Shown piece by piece: positions 23,723 to 35,510 of a DNA stretch of 64,000 bases. This stretch comes from Helichrysum umbraculigerum. Lineage: Eukaryota > Streptophyta > Magnoliopsida > Asterales > Asteraceae. The stretch is taken from assembly GCA_949592205.1 (NCBI GenBank), contig CATIUR010000001.1, positions 262,204,250 to 262,268,249 of the forward strand. The letters run 5' to 3'. The notes under the pieces are model-generated. The model had not been told where the DNA came from, ran no database searches, and worked only from the letters and a program-made list of their open reading frames with translations. The position numbers and the translations under genes were made by a program. Each line of letters begins with the position of its first letter. The stretch's first letter is position 1.

Positions 23723-25177
23723 TCTATTACTAATATATAATGCATTTCAAAGTTTTTTTTTTAAGATAGATTTTACTATTTTGCCCTCAACATTAATACT
23801 GAAATTTAAAAAATCTACATGGAATTACTAATATACCCTTACATATAATTAAATCTAATTGATACTATAATTATTAAAAATTAAAGTAACCAACATATGA
23901 CATTAAGTACTAATTAATTAATTCTTTTATATGTATACTACTAAAATATTAAGCAATTTAGGTATTTTTTAAGAGAAATTACTACTTTACCCTTGAAGTT
24001 AATATGAGCCTTTGAAAAACCTACCTGAAATTACTAATATATCCCTACATATGTCAAATTCTTATTTTTACTAAAACATGACATAACTTTTAACCCGTAA
24101 AGAGGTACGCGACGTGTCAATTATGTACGGAAAGGTAAAAACGAGTTGAACATGATAGCAAACTGCCGAAGGCGGTTTGTACACCATTTGGAGTCAAATT
24201 CGGCCATTAAAGCCTTCAAAATCAACTTTTCCTTAATTTTACACCTTTTTTTAGTGTTTTAAAAAATTAGAAACTGTAAGTCCCTAGTTCTTAGGATCGA
24301 TAACTTCGTTATTTGTAGTATTAAGGTGCGGAATCCCTCAATACGATGTTATCTTACTAACAACGAATAAGTTCGCGTTTTAGGTTTACTAATACTTTGC
24401 TTAAACGTATAAACGTCAAAGCCTAGCCGTTAGGTTATTTTTCTCTGGGAATATTGAATTCGCAGTTCTTGTAAAACGAGAGTAGCAAAAGTGTTATGTT
24501 TTTCACGGCTTGAAAAACATCTTATACGTCCAGCTCGTCTCGGCTCGCATGGGCCTCGCAAGTCCAGTCCAACTCACCTTGCAGCCCAAGCCCAACAAGA
24601 CTCGACTCGCCACAGACTCAATACGTTATGATCCTTATGATCCTCGCGAGTTCAGTTCTCATCTCGCTGCTCAACTCGCAGCGACTTGAGAACTCGACTT
24701 GCAGCAAACGTTTATTTATTTATTTCGTTTACGATATTCGTCTAACACTTTAACATACTAATATATTTAACGAATATTACTAACAAAACAAATATCCATT
24801 TACAAATCTAAACCAATGTACAAACATGATAATAATTACACTAGTCCTATTTCAAGCTAGATCTGTTGTCACAAACTATGTTCCAACAGAAACGAACTAT
24901 TTTATGTCTTTTAGTATCATATTATAAATTTGTTAGTTTACTTACATTCCATATTTTGTTTTGATATCATCAATTTCTATATTCTTGAGTTTCAATTTTT
25001 TTAAAAAAATTTTGGGATTACCGTTTCACGAACATATTGTTTTGTATTAAAATACTAAAGAAAAAATAAAAACAAAATTACCAGCCAACGACTCTTCACC
25101 GGCCAATATGACACCTGACTATTAGAGACTCGCAAGCCGACTATCGAGTTCACAGTGACATTTTATGTATATATATG

Positions 25178-25219
<42 letters not shown>

Positions 25220-25393
25220 GTTACGGATTTTTAACAGGTTTTAAAAAGGGTAAAAAAGTTATTTTGTTCCTTTTAGAAATACCATATCTTAGTGTATCGT
25301 CATATAAATTTTAATTTTGATTTAATACTTTATATCAAATACATGTGAAGCTAATAGTTGTTTACCCGCTGCATCGCGCGGGCATTTTGCTAG
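23723..25393 (+). mobile_element. Non-autonomous Helitron
   Basis: The 5' end reads TCTATTACTAATATATAATG after an A, and the 3' end reads CTAG followed by T, so the element sits between A and T as Helitrons do. A 5-bp-stem hairpin (CCCGC ... GCGGG, 25365-25382) lies 7 bp before the terminal CTAG. Inside there is a second diverged copy of the 5' region (about 23930-24050) and a GC-richer patch with CTCG-rich motifs (about 24530-24700). No RepHel frame is seen. The 1,671-bp size fits a non-autonomous copy. Confidence 0.8.
25176..25219. repeat. (GT)n microsatellite
   Basis: Nearly pure GT dinucleotide tract inside the Helitron, preceded by a short TA run. Confidence 0.95.
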
Positions 25394-26200
25394 TACACTT
25401 TTATACATATTGAGCCTTTAATAAACCCACATCTTTTTGCTTGGTTGAATGTTGGGTTTGGGTTTTAAGTTTCACAATAATGTTCATCATCTTATATCTG
25501 CTTGGTTTCTACTCAGTTTGTTCCTCAAACCAAACTATATGATTTAATTAGATAACACCATGAAAAGAACAAATAGATAATTATATAAAATTTTATGTTT
25601 ATATAAACGATAGACTGTATAGTCAAACAATAACTACAAGACCTATATACACATTTCACTAGCCACAATACTTGCACACCAAACATGTATAACCTAAAAG
25701 GAATGAAACACAAACTATCATAATAATTACATGAACAATCGCATGTATAATCCTCTATTACTTGTACTTTCAATGCACAAAGAACTTATTTGTTTATGAT
25801 TTGATAACAAGAATAACCTAAAAGGAATGAAACACAAATTAATACAAAAATCACATGAACAATCGCATTGATTGGATACCTGATGTAGTTACGGTGGTAG
25901 AGAACGATTTTATAGATAACTAACTAGTTTAATTTTCATTAAACTTAATGGTTTTATTTGTAATACAAGTTGGGCAAATTAAACTTGAGGGATTATAGTG
26001 TAAATCGTAACTTGATAGAACAGTTGGGATTTAACTATAAATAGAGGCTTAGAGTTATAATTTTGAACCTAATCTTCATTTTTAGAATACCCTAAACTCT
26101 CCCAATTTCGTCTCCCTCTCTCCTTTGCCAAAATCGGCCAAACCCCATAAAGAATTTTTTAGTTTGAAGCGCTAAGGTTTTAAAAAATGTACGATTGTGA
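25394..26200. other. Intergenic, no gene recognised
   Basis: AT-rich. A short sequence around CATGAACAATCGCAT occurs at about 25731 and 25854, a local duplication of unclear origin. The open frame at 25525-25773 has no recognisable domain. Confidence 0.4.
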
Positions 26201-26795
26201 ATCGGTCCGATTTTCAAAACTGCTTAGCATACACTTTGGATATACCATCCGTTCAATCGTGCATTACTAGTGAATACCTAACATATCCTTAGGTTGTTAA
26301 TACAAACAAAAAATTTGAGCTCGATATAAAGTGAAGGTGAGTAGGTAACTCTGTGTGTGTTTTTAGAAGAAGTGGAGAACTTACCCTTGTGTTGTGTACT
26401 TGTGTTTACCGTAAAAATGGAGCTGAGAATGTGAAATGGTGGGTGTTGAGGCCTGAGGGTTTATATGTATAGATAAGATATAAAAGTGTTGTTATTACTT
26501 TTTAAATTTTTATATTCTTTTAATTAAATAAGGTCTGTTAACTATTGATATTGACAAGGATGTACTCCGTATACTCATGATTAGCTTCTACGAAAATGCA
26601 ATGTATAAGAAATAGCTGACATTCCTGGCCGCCCAGACTTCGCGTCGTGACCGGCCAGGACAGATCGCATCGCGCCCACTACACATCGCGTCACGATCTT
26701 CAACTTCGCGTTGCGATCTCTGTTTGTCACGTGACGATCTCTTCTCTGTCAGCAAGTCTTTCGTTTTCTTTCGTTAAGCTTCTCCAATCCCAACA
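26200..26795 (-). repeat. Copia-type 3' LTR (probable), left end approximate
   Basis: On the minus strand a purine tract AAAAGGGAGA is followed by TTGTTGGGATTGG, the usual junction of a copia polypurine tract with an LTR beginning TGTTGGG at 26795. A minus-strand TATAAACCC motif lies at about 26455-26463. Several CATCGCG/TCGCGT-type short repeats occur at 26640-26720. The left end could not be fixed. Confidence 0.5.
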
Positions 26796-26806
26796 ATCTC
26801 CCTTTT

Positions 26807-28560
26807 GAAGATTAGCGAACCCCAAACTAGAAACCCTTCACAAATCACGTCCTTTCACAAATGTCATCCGTTCAAACTTCACACTACTGAAATACCATTC
26901 GGGACACGTCGCTCGACCACATAGAGTCGAAAGACTTTCGACACGAAGCTACCAGAACACTCACATCATGAAACAGAGACCACTCTTTAACCACCATCAT
27001 CATCTTCTAAGCCCAAGAAGATTCGTTGAAGCATGCGAAACTCCAACCACATGATTCTTTCAAGATATCCATCTCTTCAACTCGTCAATTGCAACCACGT
27101 CTGATCCTGCTACCGACATGTCATCGACCATCCGTACAAAATTTCTTCCATCCGATTTTCCTTCCTATCAATCAGAAAATCACCGATAGAAGTAACACAT
27201 AGATCATCATCAAGGTTTACTCATGAGAACGCAATCACATCTTTGAAACCTACATTGCAACTTACGCTTTCCTGTTGATACACCGACCCAAAAACATAGT
27301 TATGATTTCTACAAACACATCTTCTCTCACTCAGCCTGCTCCCACTGTACGAATCAAAATAACAACCGCGACTATCTGAGAAGACTCTGGTACGTTCATA
27401 ACACCCGGTCAATATACAATTACTTTGCCATTGAAGAGTAAGAACGGAGGTCCGAATGCTCCATTGTTGCCAGAATCCGCTCACTAAACAAGTAGAAACT
27501 CGAGATCCATCTATCGCACAACCGTATCAAGACCACTCCTACCAGTTGCCAAATTCCCACTAGCTTCGACACTTCCCTCAGTTCCAAAACTCCTTAGAGT
27601 TCCCAACACTCTCTACAATATTCGAAAGCTCAACAAGAGTTACAAGAATATCTGCCTCTAACCCACTTGAAAATTCCCAATTGGTTCCTCCAGAAGACTC
27701 GCTTTAATGGATACTCGAGCCCAGTTGAATGCGTTCTATCCGACATCTTCTACGACCAATATCTACAAGTGTAGGAGCTCTAACCTGCCTAATCATTCCA
27801 AACCATGGAATACCCGACCAATAAAAAATGATCTCCCGTTTTAACCTGCAAGCGATAGCAAACTTCCTCGAAAACTCCCACCGTTGATTACCAAACGGAT
27901 GTGGTACCGTTTATTTCCAATCTACCCAACCGAGAAAATCATATCTTAAGCTTCGTAACAAACCTCACATCTGTGAGTAATCTAGTGCGTATCAAAGAAG
28001 TTCCCGAGACATCACGTCCATACACTCGCAACATCAAACCCCAAGTTTGATAATGTTCATCTATTCTTTCGCACGGGATCGCAAAGAATAATTAACCCGA
28101 AGCCATAACACGGATCCCAAAACTCTCTCTGCAACAAACCAAAAATCAAAACCCGATTACCGACTCCATTACCACCGCAAATAATCATAATCACAATGCA
28201 ACCGCCTCTCGTCGTGTCGTCATGTCATAACCAACAAGTCTATCGATCTTGATAACATGCTACAAACAAATCCTAAAACCGTTCATTCAGTTGTTCCCCG
28301 ATGTTTCTTCTTTTCTTCCAGATCAAAATCTATCCTAGATCTATATCTTCCAAAACAAAAAACATAAACCCTGACCATCAAAACTTAATCTTGATCGTGC
28401 TCACATCCGCTATTGTTCCCGAACAATAAAAGGATAGACCAATAGCTCACTAACAATTAACAAAGCAACAAGATAAATAAACGATACGAGAACGTAAACG
28501 ATACAAGGATTTAATGCGGTTATATCCAATCTCCAACTTGGAGATTGGTTTAGTTCACGT
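26807..28560 (-). other. Degraded retroelement interior (probable)
   Basis: This GC-richer block, upstream of a copia-type polypurine tract on the minus strand, should be the interior of a copia element, but no gag or pol motif could be read in any frame. The 87-codon frame at 27221-27484 (minus) has no recognisable domain. A short inverted repeat (CCAATCTCC ... GGAGATTGG) lies at about 28527-28548. Confidence 0.35.
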
Positions 28561-28619
28561 GGCCAAACCGAGATCTTTTTCACTATAATTTTCGTACCAA
28601 GGGTTACAATTACATGGGG

Positions 28620-28870
28620 TTTAATTATATAGGAAACATGAAAGCTTGTAACAAGAAAATTTTTTAAGATATTAATGATATTTTAAAATTTTTTAAGGTT
28701 TAATTACCAAGGAAATTTTTTAAGGTATTAATGATATTTTAAAATTACCAAGGAAATTTTTTAAGGTATTAATGATATTTTAAAATTTTCGCCCCCACGA
28801 AACTATAGAAGAAATAAGAAAAAAAAATTTTCCGCCCCCTCCATCCAAATTTCCTGGCTCCGCCCCTGGA
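28620..28870. repeat. Short tandem repeats next to possible TE end
   Basis: A segment around AAGGTATTAATGATATTTTA repeats about three times at 28660-28790. It is followed by a GCCCCC-rich stretch ending CCTGGCTCCGCCCCTGG. The reverse complement, CCAGGGGCGGAGCCAGG, looks like a type of terminal sequence seen in plant DNA elements, but I found no second end or target duplication. Confidence 0.4.
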
Positions 28871-29788
28871 TATGGAATTGGTCTACATGCTTCTTACAGG
28901 AGGGGTGTTCACTTGGTCTAATAACCAGAAGGAATTAATTCAAAGCTAAATTTTTGTAACTTAAATAATGATGGAATTTTTATAAAATCGTTTTATGCAG
29001 TTGTTGATGCGAAACTTGAAATTTTGCTTTGTGTCCACTGCAGGAGCTACTTCAACAACGTATGAATTGATCCATTAAAATCTCCTGCCATCATCTGTTT
29101 ACTTCAGGAAAATAAGAAATCAATTGTAAAGACACAAGATCAGATGGATCGTCTTTGAAACAAAGTTTGAATTTTAGCATCAACAATTAATTAAAACGAT
29201 TTCATTAAACTTTCATCATTAATTAAGCTACTAAAATTCCGATAAGATCATTATCTACTTTGTACAGTTGATTCCGACTCGTTCACATACTTTATGTGTC
29301 CACTGCTGGAGTTGCTTCAACGATTTATGTATCGGTCCATTAGATTTTCGATCCAAAAGACAAGAATATGATTATAGTTCAGCACCTACAAAAGGATTTT
29401 ATCAATTTCGATCGTAGTATTCATACAAATCATATCATATACTACATAGTGAGACACATATTGTCTGCACGTAATACACCCCATAGGACTATAACCTGCA
29501 CTAAATCAAATAACAGCTGGTTATCTAGCTCTGATAGTTCATTATATAATTTTGAACCATTAGACATTAGGTTGTTGGAAAAAAAAAATATAGTTAATAA
29601 CAAAAAGATCGAGAAATTAATCAAGTTGCTAGTTGTCACAATCCTACATTTGTAATAATAATTTTAAACAAACTACGTAGATGCGCAAGTAGGGTTCAAT
29701 AACATCATATATCTAAAAGTTAAAGTTAAAGCATATCTCTAATCCTAACTGGATTGAAATTGAAAATGGGAGAAAAAGAAATACATAC
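28871..29788. other. Intergenic with a short dispersed duplication
   Basis: Two similar segments of about 55 bp (about 29028-29085 and 29293-29350) share TGTGTCCACTGC.GGAG.T.CTTCAAC and GGTCCATTA/GATCCATTA. No gene is supported; the open frame at 29368-29655 has no known motif. Confidence 0.4.
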
Positions 29789-30132
29789 CCTGTTTCAAGT
29801 ACAGATGTTGGGTAGAACCGTCTAAAATCCTCTGCGGACACATCAGGCCATCCCAAAGTGCTGAAGGGCCATAAAGAACTACAAAAATGTCAATAAGGTA
29901 TGGTTATAAACAGTGCAGAATGACCAGAATACTGATGGAATCATGTGTCCCCACCACAACTGACTACGTATACACCAATCCTTAATATTCGTAGCTAGTG
30001 ATTGTATATCTGAGCTACCAAAGAGACATCAAATAAGCTTAATGAGATACATAATAACTAATACTGTCACTCGGTTAAAGATATCATACGTACCTTATCA
30101 AATCTTTCAGGCATTGTTAAAAACATAAGCAC
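29789..30132 (-). pseudogene. Valyl-tRNA synthetase fragment, broken
   Basis: Three minus-strand pieces in the correct order match class I valyl-tRNA synthetase. At 30094-30132 is a 13-codon exon ending TMPERFDK with a GTACGT donor. At about 29912-30009 the sequence reads IYNH, then a stop where the family has Trp, then after a one-base frame change NIKDWCI and QLWWGH. At 29789-29878 is an exact 90-bp exon (LWPFSTLGWPDVSAEDF ... FYPTSVLETG) between an AG acceptor and a GTATGT donor. The roughly 40 residues that should lie between WWGHRIP and LWPF are missing, and nothing before or after these pieces was found. Valyl-tRNA synthetase charges tRNA-Val; this copy cannot encode an enzyme. The wording of the motifs recalls the organellar enzyme of plants. 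Confidence 0.72.
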
Positions 30133-31420
30133 CTGATCAATCATTACATTAAATATAAAAACATAAGCACGTATTCAAAATAGTACCAAGAGCATATCAT
30201 TCACAAGAACCAAGAGCTTGATTGCCTTGCCAAAATCTTTAAGATATAGCCCCAAATCTGTAACAATAATTAATTAAAGTAGACATTCACATTTCAATAA
30301 CATTTTACAAATGTGAATAATTGATAATTCAATGTATATATGATATATATGATAAGTCAATATAAAAATAAAGAAAATGATAGCATGCTAACCATTATAG
30401 AAATCTTGACAAATGCAATCAACTAAGCCACCTAGATAAAAGAGGAACCGTGATCAGCATATCAATGGTACATTGTATTAACTTTATCAACCAAAACACA
30501 AATTATGCTTTCTTCAAAAAAGTAACATCATTGATCGTTGCTACACTCATTGGAGCATTTCATCAAACACATGGCATGCATTTAAAACTAACCATATAGT
30601 AGTCAAGGAGATATATCATAACCATCTTCAACATTTTATGGAAATAAATATCAAGATTTATAAATCAAAATTGATAATTTAAATTAGATTTTTACGTAAA
30701 TTAAAATTACCTACTATATCATTATTGATTGTTGAACTTACATCCCCGAATACCTTATTGAATTACCAGTTGGAGAATCAATCGTTGATTGTAACCGGGT
30801 TAATGCAAAGAAGCCAACAACAGATGAGAATCCAACGATTTTTGCCTCACTCACTAAAAGGGTGTTGTTTTCTTGCTTCTGCGGTTTTTTGCTTTGTTTT
30901 GTCTGATTGTTTGCTTCTGCGTTTTGTTTTTTTTTTTTTTTTTGTGTGTGTGATTGAGGCAAATAAAACACAAGAACCCTACTTTTAATTGAAGGGTAAA
31001 GATGTCAATAAGGTGGTAAAAAATAGTGAGATTAATTAATCATCTAACTTAATGAGATCGATGGACTAAATTAAAAGGGTTTATCAATTGGATGGACAAG
31101 ATTAGTATAAACTCAAAAGATTGATTAATATAAACTCTCTTTTATTAGTAAAGAGAGATTTTAGAATTAAAAGATTTTTAAGGAAAATAGTTATTGTCGA
31201 ACCTTCTAAAATCAAGTAGTGATGCCTAAATTATGATATGTAACATGAATATTATTAAATAAATTTAATCTATCTTTTATTTTGATTTTAAAATTTTATA
31301 AGTATTATGAAAATATAATTTGATATAACATCTAAATATATGTATACAAACATACAGTATACCTATTTATTTCTATATGAACTAATATTGTACAATTAAA
31401 AGGGCTAAGTCTCTATGAAA
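30133..31420. other. Intergenic; possible degraded exons on minus strand
   Basis: Short minus-strand pieces with plausible splice signals occur at about 30150-30262 and 30400-30435. A minus-strand frame at 30738-30971 ends in a GTAAGT donor-like site. I recognise none of them. A T-run lies at about 30926-30942. They could be further remnants of whatever brought the synthetase fragment. Confidence 0.3.
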
Positions 31421-31422
31421 AC

Positions 31423-31745
31423 TAAATTTTAAGATTAAGACCAATAAGTACATGAAGATTGGACCATAAATGGGCTATGGCTTGAGCAGTTGAGGCCCAA
31501 AATCTTTCTATGAAAAGATTGTGATGAGCCAACGTAATGGATTATGAAATATGCTTATTTTGTTCAAGACCCCAAATACACATAAACTAGGAAGATAATA
31601 AATTTTATTTTTTACTTTGTTGGTCATTCTTTATTTGTATGAAATATAAATAAAATTGTTCACGCTCTTGAAACTTTTATCTCTATAACCAAATACTCCA
31701 TTTCTCCTTTCGCTTAAAAAAATAAAAATAAAACATATACACAAC
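31423..31745. repeat. Direct repeat A bracketing VPS62 pseudogene
   Basis: Diverged copy of 41015-41335 in the same orientation. Shared landmarks include GAGCAGTTGAGGCCCA, then CTCTATAAC.AAA.ACTCC.TTTCTC, then ACACAACACATACTA. The pseudogene at 32767-40294 lies between the two copies. Confidence 0.65.
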
Positions 31746-32766
31746 ACATACTACAGAAATACAAAAGTCATACAAACACTATAATAAACTTATCACTATA
31801 TAACACAATCATCATCATGCCCATCACTATTACATATAATAACAAGTTCAATACACAAAATAAAAACCCGAATAATAGGATACATACTATGAATGTCAGA
31901 CCTTAGTTTTTAAAGGATGAAAGTGTCCATATAGCTCTCCTAAGGAATAAATTTACTTCCAATTTCCAATTTCTAATGTCTAATTTATTTTTTTTAACTT
32001 TAAACAGTTTCATTGAAAAGATATAGAAGAACTATATCTTATTTTATCTATAACATAAAATACAAATAACAATGAGAAATACCCAATTGCGCTTGAAATG
32101 AAAACTTAAAACATGAGCCCATGCACAAGAGAACCACCATAGTAGACCTATCAGCAATTTAAGAAGATAGATAGATAGATAGATAGATACAACAACCAAT
32201 TTCTTAGAGCAAACCAAATGCCTTACGAAACTCTGAAATCATGTGTTACTATCTATATATTGAAATTGAATTATTGATTGTGTGCTCGATCTCCACAACT
32301 GTAAATAAGATTTTCTTTTTACTTTGCTAGTCGACTTTTAAGACGGTAAAAAGTAAAACTGTAAAATGAGTGAAAAGGGGCAACGTCTTAGTTGTTAAAG
32401 TTTGGTTACTTTTGTCCATTTAAACATTCATTAGACCCTTTTCAATTATATTTATAAGTGTTCACATCATATATCATATTTAAATGTAAATAAACGGACA
32501 ATTAAATGTAACTCTTGATATAAAACTGGTTTACGCGTGTACGGTATAAACATCTAACACAAAATTTGTACCATTATAATAACTCTAAGGACCATATTAA
32601 TATAAGATGGCTAAAAGTCCAAAGTCATAAAAAACAACTGATAAAAATCAAACCAATTCACTAATATTATATCACTAGTGTCTTAAAATACTAATAAATC
32701 ATACAAGTATTCTTTAAAATGCATATAACTCTAACATACTATTAAAAAACATTCAAAAATAATAAA
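31746..32766. other. Intergenic downstream of VPS62 pseudogene
   Basis: AT-rich, with a (GATA)n microsatellite at about 32165-32189. No gene is supported. Confidence 0.5.
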
Positions 32767-33105
32767 TCAATAAAATAGCTTCAGCCGATAAACTAACTGA
32801 AGCTCCTCATCTCCATTCCAACTATTTTTAGCTTTTGGTCCCGCTGGTCCATCTTCACCGAACAACTCCTTTGGTAAACTTTCAATAAATTTCTCAAATG
32901 GCTTCCTTAAAAACCATATCAAACTCTGTTTCATTATACGCATTTCTAAATAAATTCTATAAAGAATTTTAGGACCCCATTTCCCCATGTAATTCAACCA
33001 CGGTGGTTCAACAACCACATCTCCCAAATACTCGGCCGCTACCACCATTGCCCCCACACCCGTATCCATAATCTTATCACTTTGGGCCGTTTTGTCTATC
33101 ATACC

Positions 33106-33712
33106 TATTGAATTTGGCTCATCACAGTTTGAAAGGGAAATTGGTGGCTCATCATAATTTGAAAGGCCAAGTATCAAATCCAAAAGCCAAATGATGTGGC
33201 AACTTCTCATTGGGTAAAATGGCATCAAATTGATATGGTAGAATTGAAGCCACGTCTTGAAGATTCCAATTGAGATTCATTGCATTTGTTTGATTGGCTG
33301 TGAACAAACCCACGTGAATGAAAGGAGCAAGTTGGAAGTGGAAGTGAGGCTATAAAAGGAGGTCTTCACTTCCATATTTTGTACACCAAATTTGACAGCA
33401 ACTTTCTCTAGTTGTCTGTATACTTTCTTCTCTCTATTTGTATATGTTTCTACTTTAAGAAATATATAAAGTTGGTGGTGTATTGGGAGGACGTAGGCAA
33501 AATTGGGCCGAACCTCGTTAAATCTCTGGTGTTCATTTGTGTTGTTTATTTTCAATAGCTTTATTTGGGGTATCGTTATTATGATCCATTGCGCTAGTAA
33601 ATTATCGGAATAATTCTTTTCCACTTATAATTTATTAGGAGGTCTTCACTTCCATATCTTTCACGGGCTTTACCCATTTGGTGGAATAATTAGCGCGATT
33701 ATTTTCACAACA
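33106..33712 (+). repeat. 5' LTR of copia element, with 19-bp block
   Basis: Matches 37948-38541 except for a few substitutions and one block. At 33640-33658 a 19-bp sequence (GAGGTCTTCACTTCCATAT) replaces the 6 bp TTCAAT seen in the 3' LTR. The same 19 bp occurs earlier in this LTR at about 33359-33377, just after the TATA box. Confidence 0.93.
33311..33357 (+). promoter_or_regulatory. LTR core promoter: G-box and TATA
   Basis: CACGTG (33311-33316) lies 34 bp before TATAAAAG (33351-33358). This is a good plant core promoter layout, and it is kept in the 3' LTR as well. A G-box suggests response to bZIP or bHLH factors; that is inference. Confidence 0.6.
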
Positions 33713-33714
33713 AT

Positions 33715-33726
33715 TGGTATCAGAGC
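33715..33726 (+). promoter_or_regulatory. Primer binding site, initiator tRNA-Met
   Basis: TGGTATCAGAGC, three bases after the 5' LTR, is a perfect 12-base match to the usual plant initiator tRNA-Met primer site. Confidence 0.93.
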
Positions 33727-33836
33727 TGAGGTTATTCTTAGTATGCTCTGTGGTTGCAATTTAATTTGATTTTCCACATCAGAAAAGATATCCATTGGGC
33801 TAATTTGAAAACTATTGAAAATTATTTGTATCCAAA

Positions 33837-35510
33837 ATGGTTGAGGGAGAAGTTGCCAAACCTTCCACATCGGGTGAACTAATTTCACCAAATTGGACGA
33901 GACCACTGTTGTCAAATACAAGACTGGCAGTGGAGGTTTTCGATGGTACCGGTCATTTTGGCATGTGGCAAAGCGAGGTTCTGGACGCGCTTTTTCAGCA
34001 AGGTCTAGACATTGCCATTGAAGAACATAAACCAGAAGATGTTGAAGAGAAGAACTTTCGAACCATCAATCGGTTAGCTTGTGGTACTATTCGATCATGC
34101 CTCTCTAGAGAACAGCGATATGCTTTCTCTAAAGAAACATCCGCACACAAATTGTGGATGGCATTGGAGGAGAAGTTTCCGAAGAAAAGTTGCCAGAACA
34201 AACTGTACATGAAGAAAAGATTATTTCGCTTTACTTATGTACACGGTACCACAATGAATGATCATATAACCAGTTTTAATCAACTGGTTACCGATTTGAT
34301 GAATATGGATGAGGTGTTCAAAGACCAAGATCTGGCTTTAATATTGTTGGGTTCACTACTCGATGAGTTCGAGTTACTCGAAACAACTCTACTCAACGGG
34401 AAAGATGACGTATCTCTGAGCGAAGTTTGTGTTGCCTTATACAGTCAAGAACTGAGAAAGAAGGACAAACATGTAAGTTCAAGTGGTGACTCAGAGGTTT
34501 TGTTAGTCAGAGGTCGTTCGCAGAAGAAGAACACCGGAAATAGGTGGAGATCCAAATCTAGGCATAGACCAAGCAAAGATGAATGTGCCTTTTGTCATGA
34601 AAAAGGTCATTGGAAGAGAGATTGTCAGAAGTTGAAAAACTATGAAAAATCTCATAAAGGGAAAGCTGTAGCAGAGACGAATATGACCGAGTGTGATGAT
34701 TCAAAATCTGATCTCTCACTCGCAACCTCGTCAACCAGAAACGCTTCGGATGTATGGCTATTAGATTCCGCATGTAGTCATCATATGACACCACACCGGG
34801 AGTGGTTTAGTGATTTTCAAGATCACAAAGAAATTGATTATACGGAAAATGAAGCTCCTCTTGCTACCAATGAGATTGGTTCAGTCCGTTTGAAAAACCA
34901 GGATGGATCAATCGTGTCTTTAAAAGGCGTTCGGTACTCGCCAGAGATAAAGAAAAATCTCATTTCTGTGGGAACTTTAGAATCTAAAGGGTTCGAGGTT
35001 AAAGCCAAAAATGGGGTTATGAAGATTATCTCTGGTGTGCTTGTAGTATTGAAGGGTAACCGTAAAAGCAACAACACATACCACTACGAGGGTAGAACAG
35101 TTGTCGAAACTGTTGCAACTGTTACAAGTGGTGATAGAAATTTGGAAGCGGTTAGGCTATGGCATATGCGCTTGGGTCATGCAGGTGAAAAATCCTTGAA
35201 TTTGCTTATCAGTCAAGGATTGTTGAAAGGAGTACGCTCCTGTAAGTTGGATCTCTGTGAGCATTGTATTAGCGGGAAGAAGACCAGGGTCAAGTTTGGG
35301 ACAGCCGTTCATAATACTCAGGGTATTCTGGACTATGTCCACTCTGATGTGTGGGGACCCTCCAAGACAAGTTCGTTGGGTGGGAAGCACTACTATGTGA
35401 CCTTTGTTGATGACTTTTCCAGAAGAGTGTGGGTGTACACTATGAAGACAAAGGATGAAGTGTTGGGAGTTTTCCTTAAATGGAAAAAGATGATGACACT
35501 CAGACAGGCA
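33837..35510 (+). pseudogene. Copia Gag, protease and integrase N-terminal part
   Basis: Open frame from the ATG at 33837 (MVEGEVAKPSTSG). Gag is at about residues 30-220. A CCHC knuckle (CAFCHEKGHWKRDC) lies at about residues 250-263. The protease segment WLLDSACSHHM is at about 307-317. The pre-integrase zinc region (LWHMRLGHAG ... CEHCISGKK) and the first part of the integrase core (VHSDVWGPS, VTFVDDFSRRVWVY) follow. The frame changes near 35490-35510; the apparent frame on to 35651 after that point is not the family sequence. Confidence 0.88.

Noticed and set aside
27221..27484. 87-codon minus frame
   Set aside because: Inside a degraded retroelement interior; no motif supports it.
30738..30971. 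77-codon minus frame as an independent small gene
   Set aside because: Its N-terminal half is encoded by a T-run and simple sequence; the rest may be an exon piece but has no recognised family.
33277..33624. 115-codon minus frame found twice (also 38119-38466)
   Set aside because: It lies in the two copia LTRs on the non-coding strand; the duplication reflects the LTRs.
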